From: Candidatus Phascolarctobacterium caballi
GTDB lineage: Bacteria; Bacillota; Negativicutes; Acidaminococcales; Acidaminococcaceae
Direction: 5' to 3'
NCBI GenBank assembly: GCA_018065225.1
Contig: JAGHTS010000314.1
Span: forward strand, 1 to 6,757
Length of the DNA stretch: 6,757 nt
The position numbers and the translations under genes were made by a program. Position 1 is the first letter of the stretch, and every line of letters begins with the position of its first letter. The notes beneath the pieces were generated by a model that was not told where the DNA came from, did no database searches, and saw only the letters and a list, made by a program, of their open reading frames with translations. Below, one piece after another: positions 1-5,992 of this stretch.

Positions 1-2
1 TT

Positions 3-1418
3 TTATTTTGCCGTCATTTTCAATTTTTTATGTGTATATTCCGACCAATCCAACCAATCAGGTCGCCAATGATGAATATTGTTAAAAATATCTTTTTGCA
101 ACAAATTTTCATAACGTTTGCCAAAAATATTATGCAATGCCGTTGCCACACTACGGGCATTGTAGGTTTCCCCCTCACCCACAGTCCACTGCCCAACTAT
201 ATAAGCAAACAATTCATATGGTTCGTCAAAATCCTGTAACAATGCCGCCAAATAATGCGGAAAATGCCCACCATTATGCAAAACATCAAAAATCTTGTCA
301 AACTTCCGCAAAAATTCCAAATCGCCATAACCCAACCATTTTGTAGCCAAAATTTCATACGGTGGTTCAGGCATATACACAAGCCCGTACTGCTCCGCCT
401 TTTGTTCAATTTCCGTATTGGGCAAAACTTTTAAAAAACCTAACTGCAACATCGGTGCACCCAAAAGAAAAACTTCATTAAAAGATTTTCGCCAAGATGC
501 CAAATCTTCATAAGGAAGTCCTGCAATTAAATCTGTATGCAAATGGATATTGCCGTTTTGCAAAATTTTTCGGCAATTACCCGCAATTTTATCCCAGTCA
601 TTACTGCGGTTAATCGCCCGCAATGTATCCGGATTGGTTGACTGAATACCTACTTCAAACTGAAATCTGCCTTTGGGTACGGTTGCCAAGAAATCTAAAA
701 CCTTGTCACTTAACAAATCTGCCTTAATTTCAAAATGAAAAGTTGTGTCACATTGTGCCGCCGCCAAGTGTTGAAAAACAGGCAGATAAAATTTTTCGTC
801 CAGATTATAAGTCCTGTCAACAAATTTAACCAAAGGCACATTGGCGGCAACAAACCTGTCCAACTCCGCCAAAACTTTTGGCAATGGTTTCTGTCTGACA
901 TTATGCTCCACACTGCTTAAACAATAAGAGCAACGGAAGGGACAGCCCCTGCTTGCTTCATAATAAACAATTTTATGTTCGGCAATAACCTGTTCCAAAT
1001 CGGGATAAACAAAAGGCAATTCCGCCAAATCAACGGTCTTGCCCGAAACTGCCTTTCCCTGCAAATATTCGCAAAAGGCAATTTCGCCTTCCCCCTGAAT
1101 AACTGTTATCCTGTCATTGTTTAATGTTACCTGACCCGCTTCAGGCCCGCCCAAAACAATCTTTGCTAACGGAAAAACTTGTAACAAAAGTCCTATTAAT
1201 TCTGTCACATATTTTTTTGACCAAATATGTACCGAAAAACCGTAAACATCCGCTTTTGCCGCTACCAACTTATCCAGCACACGCAAAATTGGTGTATTGA
1301 TACTTTCTTCCAAAATGTCCACAGCAAAACCCTGCATTTTGGCATATTCCGCCACACAACGCACACCCAATGCCGTATGAATGTATTTGGAATTAATCCC
1401 CGTCAATAAAACTTTCAT
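3..1418 (-). CDS. B12-binding-type radical SAM protein (DUF4080-like C-terminus)
   Basis: A 471-residue protein with three parts. Residues 1-120 look like the cobalamin-binding Rossmann domain found in this radical SAM class, with KYIHTALGVR at 11-20, LGGPEAG at 89-95 and GEGEIAF at 109-115. No DxHxxG base-off motif is visible. The radical SAM core follows. EASRGCPFRCSYC (154-166) supplies the CxxxCxxC motif (C159, C163, C166) for the 4Fe-4S cluster that cleaves S-adenosylmethionine, and FEVGIQS (254-260) and HTDLIAGLPYED (294-305) are typical later core strands. The tail resembles DUF4080, but the protein seems short for that group. Its substrate is unknown; the family is usually placed in the cytoplasm. 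The start overlaps the thrC stop by 4 bases (ATGA), so translation is probably coupled. Only a weak GGA lies upstream, inside the small inverted repeat TGTTC-CGT-GAACA (1419-1431). The stop is 3 bases from the window edge, so any downstream partner or terminator is unseen. Family call firm; function unknown. Confidence 0.88.
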   Translation of the reverse strand: MKVLLTGINSKYIHTALGVRCVAEYAKMQGFAVDILEESINTPILRVLDKLVAAKADVYGFSVHIWSKKYVTELIGLLLQVFPLAKIVLGGPEAGQVTLNNDRITVIQGEGEIAFCEYLQGKAVSGKTVDLAELPFVYPDLEQVIAEHKIVYYEASRGCPFRCSYCLSSVEHNVRQKPLPKVLAELDRFVAANVPLVKFVDRTYNLDEKFYLPVFQHLAAAQCDTTFHFEIKADLLSDKVLDFLATVPKGRFQFEVGIQSTNPDTLRAINRSNDWDKIAGNCRKILQNGNIHLHTDLIAGLPYEDLASWRKSFNEVFLLGAPMLQLGFLKVLPNTEIEQKAEQYGLVYMPEPPYEILATKWLGYGDLEFLRKFDKIFDVLHNGGHFPHYLAALLQDFDEPYELFAYIVGQWTVGEGETYNARSVATALHNIFGKRYENLLQKDIFNNIHHWRPDWLDWSEYTHKKLKMTAK

Positions 1419-2917
1419 TGTTCCGTGAACAGAAAATCTTTTATTTTTTGACGCATGTCATCAAATTTTATGACTTCAGAATGTAATACAGGTTTTTCTG
1501 TCACATTCTTTAATCTATTAGGAGTTTTCCCACCTATCTTATCCGCTAATTTTTGCATTGCCGCTACCGAAGAATCATCCCCGCTATAATTTTTATCCAA
1601 TGCTTTAAGCACATCTTTACTAAATTTAAAAGCACTGGCAGTACTTAACACCACTGTAAAATGATTATCGTTTTGATTATTGGCACGGTAGTCGTTTAAT
1701 GCAGACAAAGCAACTGCCGTATGTGGGTCAATAATATAATTATTGACCATATACATCAGTTGAATACGCTCTTTGGTTTTTTCATCATCCGCCCAAGCGC
1801 CATAAAATATTTTCTTAAGCTCAGCGACTTCTTTTTCATTAATTTTATACTCACTGTCAGCATTTAAATCTTCCATATAACCATTAACTTTTTCAGCATT
1901 GCTGTCCGTCATATAATACAAAAGCCGCTCCAAATTACTGGAAACCAAAATATCCATAGACGGGGACATGGTATGGTAAAATTCACGCTTCTTGTCATAT
2001 TTGCCGTTCTTCAAGAAATCTGTAAGCACATTATTGCTATTAGACGCACAAATAAGTTTATTGATTGGCAACCCCATTTTTAAAGCATAATACCCTGCCA
2101 AAATATTGCCAAAATTACCTGTCGGCACAACAAAATTAATTTTTTCACCAATTTTAATTGTCCCTTTTTTTACCAAATCACAATAAGCACTAAAATAATA
2201 TACTATTTGCGGCACCAACCGCCCCCAGTTAATGGAATTGGCACTGCTCAAAACAAATCCCTTATCGTTCAACTCTTTGGCAAATTCCGCATCACCAAAA
2301 ATTTCTTTGACCCCACGTTGGGCATCGTCAAAATTCCCGTCAATACCAAAGACCTTTACATTATTTCCCTCTGCCGTCTGCATCTGCAATTTTTGAATAT
2401 CGCTGACACCATCATTGGGATAAAAGACAATTATTTCCGTTCCCGCAACATCCTTAAACCCTTCCAATGCCGCTTTGCCAGTATCACCGCTGGTAGCCAC
2501 CAAAATAACAGTTTTGCGTTCATCACCCAGTTTTTTGGCAGACAAGGTCATTAATTGCGGCAACAATTGCAAAGCCAAATCTTTAAACGCACAAGTCGGC
2601 CCGTGCCACAACTCCAATATCCCCAATCTGTTATTGATAATGCTCAAAGGCGTGGTTTCGTCCTTAAATTTTTTCTGATTGTACGCATTAACAAGTGCAG
2701 AATATAACTCGCTGTCATTAAAATCAGTTAAAAAATAAGATAAAATTCTCAAAGCCCGTGTACTGTACGGCAAATCGCACATTTCCAAAATTTCATCCCG
2801 TGAAAGCGTCGGAATATGTACAGGCACATACAATCCCCCATCAGGAGCCAGTCCCTTTTGAATTACACAAGCAGATGTAACCAAACCCTTAATTCCTCTT
2901 GTAGATGTATAAAGCAT
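1415..2917 (-). CDS. thrC: threonine synthase
   Basis: A 500-residue PLP enzyme that converts O-phospho-L-homoserine to L-threonine and phosphate, the last step of threonine synthesis in the cytoplasm. The N-terminus MLYTSTRG and then LAPDGGLYVP (23-32) are classic for the long bacterial class of ThrC. GPTCAFKD (106-113) holds the PLP-binding lysine, K112. ATSGDTGKAALEGF (141-154) and PTGNFGNILAGYYA (265-278) are the conserved cofactor-phosphate and substrate loops. Also typical are SSANSINWGRLVPQIVYY (224-241), SPSMDILVSSNLERLL (318-333) and IDPHTAVA (396-403). Length is normal and no key residue is missing. GAGGAG lies 5 bases before the ATG, which together with the conserved MLYTSTRG sequence fixes the start. 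It is the first gene of a probable operon with the radical SAM gene, read from a promoter shared divergently with nadE. No threonine leader peptide or attenuator is visible in the roughly 25-30 base leader. Confidence 0.97.
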   Translation of the reverse strand: MLYTSTRGIKGLVTSACVIQKGLAPDGGLYVPVHIPTLSRDEILEMCDLPYSTRALRILSYFLTDFNDSELYSALVNAYNQKKFKDETTPLSIINNRLGILELWHGPTCAFKDLALQLLPQLMTLSAKKLGDERKTVILVATSGDTGKAALEGFKDVAGTEIIVFYPNDGVSDIQKLQMQTAEGNNVKVFGIDGNFDDAQRGVKEIFGDAEFAKELNDKGFVLSSANSINWGRLVPQIVYYFSAYCDLVKKGTIKIGEKINFVVPTGNFGNILAGYYALKMGLPINKLICASNSNNVLTDFLKNGKYDKKREFYHTMSPSMDILVSSNLERLLYYMTDSNAEKVNGYMEDLNADSEYKINEKEVAELKKIFYGAWADDEKTKERIQLMYMVNNYIIDPHTAVALSALNDYRANNQNDNHFTVVLSTASAFKFSKDVLKALDKNYSGDDSSVAAMQKLADKIGGKTPNRLKNVTEKPVLHSEVIKFDDMRQKIKDFLFTEQ

Positions 2918-2922
2918 AATTT

Positions 2923-2928
2923 CTCCTC
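2923..2928 (-). promoter_or_regulatory. Shine-Dalgarno site of thrC
   Basis: GAGGAG on the minus strand, 5 bases before the thrC ATG. It is strong and supports the chosen start. Confidence 0.75.
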
Positions 2929-2945
2929 ATAAAAATTTAAGATTA

Positions 2946-2954
2946 TGATATAAT
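2946..2954 (+). promoter_or_regulatory. extended -10 promoter of nadE
   Basis: TGATATAAT is a perfect extended -10 (TGn plus TATAAT, with the hexamer at 2949-2954). No good -35 hexamer sits 16-18 bases upstream; that stretch is the thrC ribosome binding site region. The extended -10 may therefore carry recognition. The predicted transcript start is near 2961, giving a leader of about 28 bases. The hexamer is the left half of the palindrome TATAATATTATA. Confidence 0.6.
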
Positions 2955-2960
2955 ATTATA
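2955..2960 (-). promoter_or_regulatory. -10 box of the thrC promoter
   Basis: A perfect TATAAT on the minus strand, directly abutting the plus-strand -10 of nadE. Only a weak -35 candidate (TTACCT on the minus strand, 17-base spacer) is seen. The predicted start lies near 2943-2948, leaving a leader of about 25-30 bases that contains the GAGGAG site. Confidence 0.5.
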
Positions 2961-2976
2961 CAATACATTTGAAAAA

Positions 2977-2980
2977 AAGG
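2977..2980 (+). promoter_or_regulatory. weak Shine-Dalgarno site of nadE
   Basis: AAGG within an A-rich run, 8 bases before the ATG at 2989. It is weaker than the sites of thrC and the desulfurase-like gene. No better start lies nearby, and the protein's first strand (KLLLTQ) matches the usual beginning of the family. Confidence 0.4.
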
Positions 2981-2988
2981 TAAACAAA

Positions 2989-4422
2989 ATGGAAATAAAA
3001 CTTTTATTGACACAACCGCATATCCTTTCCGGTAACTTGTCCGAAAATTATAAAACCATCCAATACTTTCTTACTTTGGCAGAAAAAACAGATGCCTCTT
3101 ATGTGTTCTTCCCAAAAGATACACTTACAGGAAATAATCTTGGTACTCTGTCAGAACAGGACGATTTTCAGCAAGACGTGGCAAAATTAAATTCTGAATT
3201 GCAAAAGGAAAACAAACACCACTTGCAAATCATTTTTAGTGACGACTACAATTTGTGCGGTTATCACATCAAACCCAAATCCGTAGGCATAAGTTTTAGT
3301 GGCAAAAATATCAAAGTACATACAGGCGGCTCCGCCATACTTGATGACAAAGGTGAAAAACTGTTTCAATTAAAATTATTCCAACAAGATGCTTTGGAAT
3401 TAACCTTTGACACACAAACATTTCAAATCACAAGCGGGGACTATCAGCAAGAAAATTATGACGATACAGGTATCCTGTATCACACATTACGTTTAGGTCT
3501 AAAAGAATTCCTTAACCAAACAGGCATCAAACGGATGACTGTAGGTCTGTCCGGCGGAATTGACAGTGCAGTTGCCGCCGCCTTGTATGTTGATATTTTG
3601 GGGGCAAACAACGTACTTTTGCTCAACATGCCCAACAAATACAATTCACAAATAACCCAACAACTTGCACAAATTACCGCCCAAAATTTGGGGGCAAAAT
3701 ACGCAGTGATACCAATTTCAGATTCGGTAAACAACACTATTCAAACCATTGAAAACATCGGGTTGACGGTTAATACTTTAACAGAAGAAAACATACAGGC
3801 ACGTGACCGTTCCAGCCGTCTTATAGCCGCCGCATCTGCCGCTTTTGGCGGAGCATTCAGCGCCAACGGCAACAAAGCAGAATTAAGTGTCGGCTATGCA
3901 ACTTTTTATGGTGATTTGGCAGGTGCAGTTGCCCCGCTTGGTGATTTATGGAAACATCAAGTATATGCTTTGGGAAAATATTTTAACAAAGAGGTTTTCA
4001 AAAAAGACACTATCCACGAAGCCATCTTCCAAATCCGTCCCAGTGCAGAATTATCAGAACAGCAAACTGTCGGCAAAGGCGGTGACCCGCTTTATTACCC
4101 ATACCATGACTATTTGTTCAATGCCTTTACCAAAAATATATCATTGTCACAAATTGCCAAATGGTACAAAAAAGACAGTTTGGAAGAAAATTTGGGTTGC
4201 AACAAAAATATATTACGCATTATTTTTAAAAACAATCATCTAGAATTTTTTGCCGACTTGGAACATTGGTGGTATGCCTACCACAGCATTGCGGTTGCCA
4301 AACGTCTGCAAGCGCCACCCATAATTATTGTTTCGGATAATCCGCTCAACACAACAGAACCGCAACTAAAACCATATTTTTCAGAAGAATACATAAAAAT
4401 CAAGAAATCCATAATTGAATAA
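2989..4422 (+). CDS. nadE: NAD+ synthase with a shrunken, catalytically incomplete glutaminase domain
   Basis: A 477-residue cytoplasmic enzyme that amidates deamido-NAD+ to NAD+ using ATP. The synthetase half (about 160-477) is complete: the ATP-pyrophosphatase loop SGGIDS (188-193), EENIQARDR (266-274), GNKAELSVGYATFYGDLAG (294-312), LWKHQVY (320-326), PSAELSEQQ (351-359), DPLYYPYHDYLF (366-377), WWYAY (427-431) and AKRLQAPP (437-444). From memory, these C-terminal motifs match the long glutamine-dependent class of roughly 630-680 residues. The N-terminal part is a remnant nitrilase-fold glutaminase. Its first beta-alpha-beta unit (LLLTQPHILSGN, 5-16) and a late strand pair (GGSAILDDKGEKLFQL, 113-128) remain. 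The usual FPE with the catalytic Glu reads FPK (41-43), and no segments with the catalytic Lys or the Cys (the ICED-like motif) can be found. The reading frame is intact, so the domain is degenerate but the gene is not broken. I infer an ammonia-dependent enzyme. It is probably monocistronic and divergent from thrC. Confidence 0.93.
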   Translation: MEIKLLLTQPHILSGNLSENYKTIQYFLTLAEKTDASYVFFPKDTLTGNNLGTLSEQDDFQQDVAKLNSELQKENKHHLQIIFSDDYNLCGYHIKPKSVGISFSGKNIKVHTGGSAILDDKGEKLFQLKLFQQDALELTFDTQTFQITSGDYQQENYDDTGILYHTLRLGLKEFLNQTGIKRMTVGLSGGIDSAVAAALYVDILGANNVLLLNMPNKYNSQITQQLAQITAQNLGAKYAVIPISDSVNNTIQTIENIGLTVNTLTEENIQARDRSSRLIAAASAAFGGAFSANGNKAELSVGYATFYGDLAGAVAPLGDLWKHQVYALGKYFNKEVFKKDTIHEAIFQIRPSAELSEQQTVGKGGDPLYYPYHDYLFNAFTKNISLSQIAKWYKKDSLEENLGCNKNILRIIFKNNHLEFFADLEHWWYAYHSIAVAKRLQAPPIIIVSDNPLNTTEPQLKPYFSEEYIKIKKSIIE

Positions 4423-4592
4423 ATCATGACCGCCCGTCTAACGGAAAGACAATATGATATTTACATAACCATTTTGTATGGGCTAAACTATATTCTTTTT
4501 TAGCCATTTCTCATCATTCTTTTTTTAGCATAGTGACTTGAACAATTACTATTCTATCGGAGTGATGGGATTTTTTGTATAACTTTTGTCTC

Positions 4593-4616
4593 TCACCCGC
4601 ATAGCGGGTGATTTTT
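4593..4616 (+). terminator. Rho-independent terminator downstream of nadE
   Basis: A perfect 8-bp GC-rich stem, TCACCCGC/GCGGGTGA, with loop ATA, followed by TTTTT (4612-4616). The T-run is only on the right, so it acts on plus-strand transcripts. It lies about 170 bases after the nadE stop, which would give that mRNA a long 3' tail. Confidence 0.75.
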
Positions 4617-4618
4617 CA

Positions 4619-4647
4619 TAAAACAATTCGCTTAGCGAATTGTTTTA
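4619..4647. terminator. 13-bp hairpin, probable bidirectional terminator
   Basis: A perfect inverted repeat: 4619-4631 pairs with 4635-4647 around loop TTA. The core is AACAATTCGC/GCGAATTGTT, and the stem ends in A-runs and T-runs, so it could terminate in either direction. Its apex CGC-TTA-GCG resembles the apex CGC-ATA-GCG of the preceding hairpin. It could instead be a dispersed palindromic repeat. Confidence 0.5.
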
Positions 4648-4664
4648 CACACTGAAGTGCATAA

Positions 4665-4698
4665 CAAAAATGCTACTGTAATCAGTAGCATTTTTTTA
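4665..4698. terminator. bidirectional terminator, copy 1 of a 34-base direct repeat
   Basis: A 13-bp perfect stem (4666-4678 with 4683-4695, core ATGCTACTG/CAGTAGCAT) and a four-base loop TAAT. Seven Ts follow on the plus strand, and five Ts follow on the minus strand. It can end the desulfurase-like transcript from the right and back up nadE termination from the left. The stop codon of the desulfurase-like gene (4682-4684) lies at the loop edge and its last four sense codons run through the stem. Confidence 0.75.
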
Positions 4699-5806
4699 TC
4701 TTACTTTGTTTTATTGCTGTCACTAAAGCATCAACCGATTGTTGAATTTCATTTTCTGAATTTTCAAAACCTATTTGAATTCTAAATGAACCTTTAGCAA
4801 GTTCTTCTCCTCCTAATTCCATCATAACAGGGTCTGCTCCACTTGTAGAACAAGCCATCCCAGTAGAAATAATAATATCTGGCAAAGAACTTAAAATTGA
4901 TCTCATATCTACTCCAGGCACATAAAAACTTAATCCACCAGGAATACGCATATCCTTATTGCCATTGAGAATTGCGTTTGGAATATCTTTCATAAATTTT
5001 GTATAAAACATTTTTGAAAGCCTTTTCACATGTTCTGCATGCTGATCTAAATGAGTACACATAAAATTTACTGCTGATCCAAAACCAACTATTCCAGGAA
5101 CATTACTTGTACCCGCCCGTAAATTTTTTTCATGATGCCCTCCACCAACCAACGAGGGCGTTCCAAATTTACCAAGTAACTCTTTCTTAATCCAAAGAGC
5201 TGCTATTCCTTTAGGGCCATAACACTTATGTGCTGATACGGTAATAAAGTCCGCCCTATTAGGTATTAAAGAAATTCTTCCTAATGTCTGTGTTGCATCA
5301 ACATGCAAATAGGCTCCGTATTTTAAACAGAGATTACTGATTTTCTCAACATCTTGTAAAGTGTGAATAACTGAATTTCCATGCTGTATGCTTACTAATA
5401 CTTTTTTATTGGAACAATTTTCTTTCAACAGACATTCTAAATCGCCGACATCAATTACACCATCAGATAAAATCTTAACTTTCTTAACTCCATCAGGATG
5501 ATAAAAATATGCAGATTTCAAAAGTGACGGATGCTCTATAGGACTTGTAATAACAATATCAAAAAAGCCCTGCTTCAAGATAAAGTTATTGGACTCAGTG
5601 GCACATGAAGTAAACAATAAAAAACCATCTTGATCTGAAATAAAGCCAGCAATTAACTTTCTTGTATTCTCTATCTTGTCAGCAATACTGGTACATATTT
5701 CCTGCAACCCACCTGGACTATAAAATAAATCACAAAAATAAGGTTTCATATCATCATATGCACACTGCAACAATGGTGTTGTAGAATTATGGTCTAAAAA
5801 AATCAT
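4682..5806 (-). CDS. cysteine desulfurase-like (NifS/IscS family) aminotransferase class V protein
   Basis: A 374-residue PLP protein, about the length of NifS/IscS, which take sulfur from cysteine as an enzyme-bound persulfide. FLDHNSTTP (3-11) matches the family start. TSCATESNN (66-74), IEHP with H92, HVDATQ (168-173), SAHKCYGPKG (191-200, PLP lysine K194), LRAGTSNVPGIVGFG (229-243) and SFRIQIG (340-346) are all present. C319 in STGMACSTSG is the likely persulfide cysteine. Two conserved stretches deviate. The usual VNNE-GxxQ loop reads GNSVIHTLQ (143-151), changing the second Asn and the Glu; the usual GNPSSxH reads YSPGGLQ (29-35). The start is fixed by GGAGG 6 bases upstream and by the conserved first strand. 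No IscU, SufU or ThiI-like partner is in the window. Codon use differs sharply from nadE (6 of 8 Arg are AGA/AGG here, none of 8 there), suggesting transfer. It may be a true desulfurase with a special acceptor, or a relative with altered chemistry. Confidence 0.82.
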   Translation of the reverse strand: MIFLDHNSTTPLLQCAYDDMKPYFCDLFYSPGGLQEICTSIADKIENTRKLIAGFISDQDGFLLFTSCATESNNFILKQGFFDIVITSPIEHPSLLKSAYFYHPDGVKKVKILSDGVIDVGDLECLLKENCSNKKVLVSIQHGNSVIHTLQDVEKISNLCLKYGAYLHVDATQTLGRISLIPNRADFITVSAHKCYGPKGIAALWIKKELLGKFGTPSLVGGGHHEKNLRAGTSNVPGIVGFGSAVNFMCTHLDQHAEHVKRLSKMFYTKFMKDIPNAILNGNKDMRIPGGLSFYVPGVDMRSILSSLPDIIISTGMACSTSGADPVMMELGGEELAKGSFRIQIGFENSENEIQQSVDALVTAIKQSKIKKCY

Positions 5807-5812
5807 TTTGTA

Positions 5813-5817
5813 CCTCC
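5813..5817 (-). promoter_or_regulatory. Shine-Dalgarno site of the desulfurase-like gene
   Basis: GGAGG on the minus strand, 6 bases before the ATG. It is a strong site at good spacing that decides the start. Confidence 0.8.
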
Positions 5818-5906
5818 AAATACATCAAATGTTAAATTTTCTTATAACACGACAACTAACAATACTTTAGTTTATATTGCATTATGAAATGTTAGTACAT
5901 TCTGCT

Positions 5907-5912
5907 ATTATA
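5907..5912 (-). promoter_or_regulatory. candidate -10 box of the desulfurase-like gene
   Basis: A perfect TATAAT on the minus strand, preceded by TTG. No clear -35 is seen. The transcript would start near 5900, leaving a leader of about 95 bases. In DNA this AT-rich a TATAAT could occur by chance. Confidence 0.35.
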
Positions 5913-5940
5913 CAATTTTACTCTATCTATTTGTTCTTTG

Positions 5941-5974
5941 CAAAAATGCTAGTGTAATCAGTAGCATTTTTTTA
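5941..5974 (-). terminator. terminator of the autotransporter gene, copy 2 of the 34-base repeat
   Basis: The same hairpin as copy 1, with one base-pair mismatch in the stem caused by G5952. On the minus strand it ends in five Ts and lies 18 bases after the autotransporter stop codon, the normal place for that gene's Rho-independent terminator. A T-run also exists on the plus strand. Confidence 0.7.
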
Positions 5975-5992
5975 GTAAGTTATAAAACATTA

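Larger units (their letters stand above)
4423..4681. other. intergenic region between convergent genes, with three hairpins
   Basis: No convincing gene lies here. The second half holds three strong hairpins, listed separately. The first half is AT-rich, with an imperfect direct repeat of ATTCTTTTTTAGC (near 4492-4504 and 4516-4529). It also has a loose inverted repeat, GGCTAAA (4481-4487) with TTTAGCC (4499-4505). A 25-codon reading frame (4426-4503) begins 3 bases after the nadE stop but has no ribosome binding site. Confidence 0.7.
5807..5940 (-). other. upstream region of the desulfurase-like gene
   Basis: An AT-rich stretch of 134 bases with no gene. It carries the candidate promoter and ribosome binding site listed separately. 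A short inverted repeat AATGT-TAGT-ACATT (5888-5901) falls near the predicted transcript start and could be an operator. That is weak evidence, since such short repeats arise easily in AT-rich DNA. Confidence 0.4.
4665..5974 (+). repeat. 34-base near-identical direct repeats flanking the desulfurase-like gene
   Basis: The copies are 4665-4698 and 5941-5974. They agree at 33 of 34 positions, in the same orientation; the only difference is C at 4676 versus G at 5952. Each is a terminator-like hairpin. Identity stops at both edges (A4664 versus G5940; T4699 versus G5975). The 1242 bases between them hold only the desulfurase-like gene and its upstream region. Confidence 0.85.

Noticed and set aside
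2207..2554. 115-codon open frame on the plus strand
   Set aside because: It lies wholly inside thrC on the opposite strand, has no recognisable motif and no ribosome binding site; it is a shadow of thrC codon use.
3887..4243. 118-codon open frame on the plus strand
   Set aside because: It overlaps the conserved synthetase part of nadE in another frame, and its composition is that of an out-of-frame reading.
4434..4444. CCGT-CTA-ACGG inverted repeat just after nadE, considered as its terminator
   Set aside because: The stem is only 4 bp and no T-run follows; the 8-bp hairpin at 4593-4616 is far better.
4593..4695. CRISPR array or riboswitch in the hairpin cluster
   Set aside because: The hairpins differ in sequence and spacing, there are no regular repeat-spacer units, and they lie 3' of both neighbouring genes, not in a leader.
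4665..5974. Insertion sequence or composite mobile element between the 34-base repeats
   Set aside because: No transposase, terminal inverted repeats or short target duplication is visible. The flanking repeats are terminators placed properly for two genes, so only a cassette-like history is suggested.
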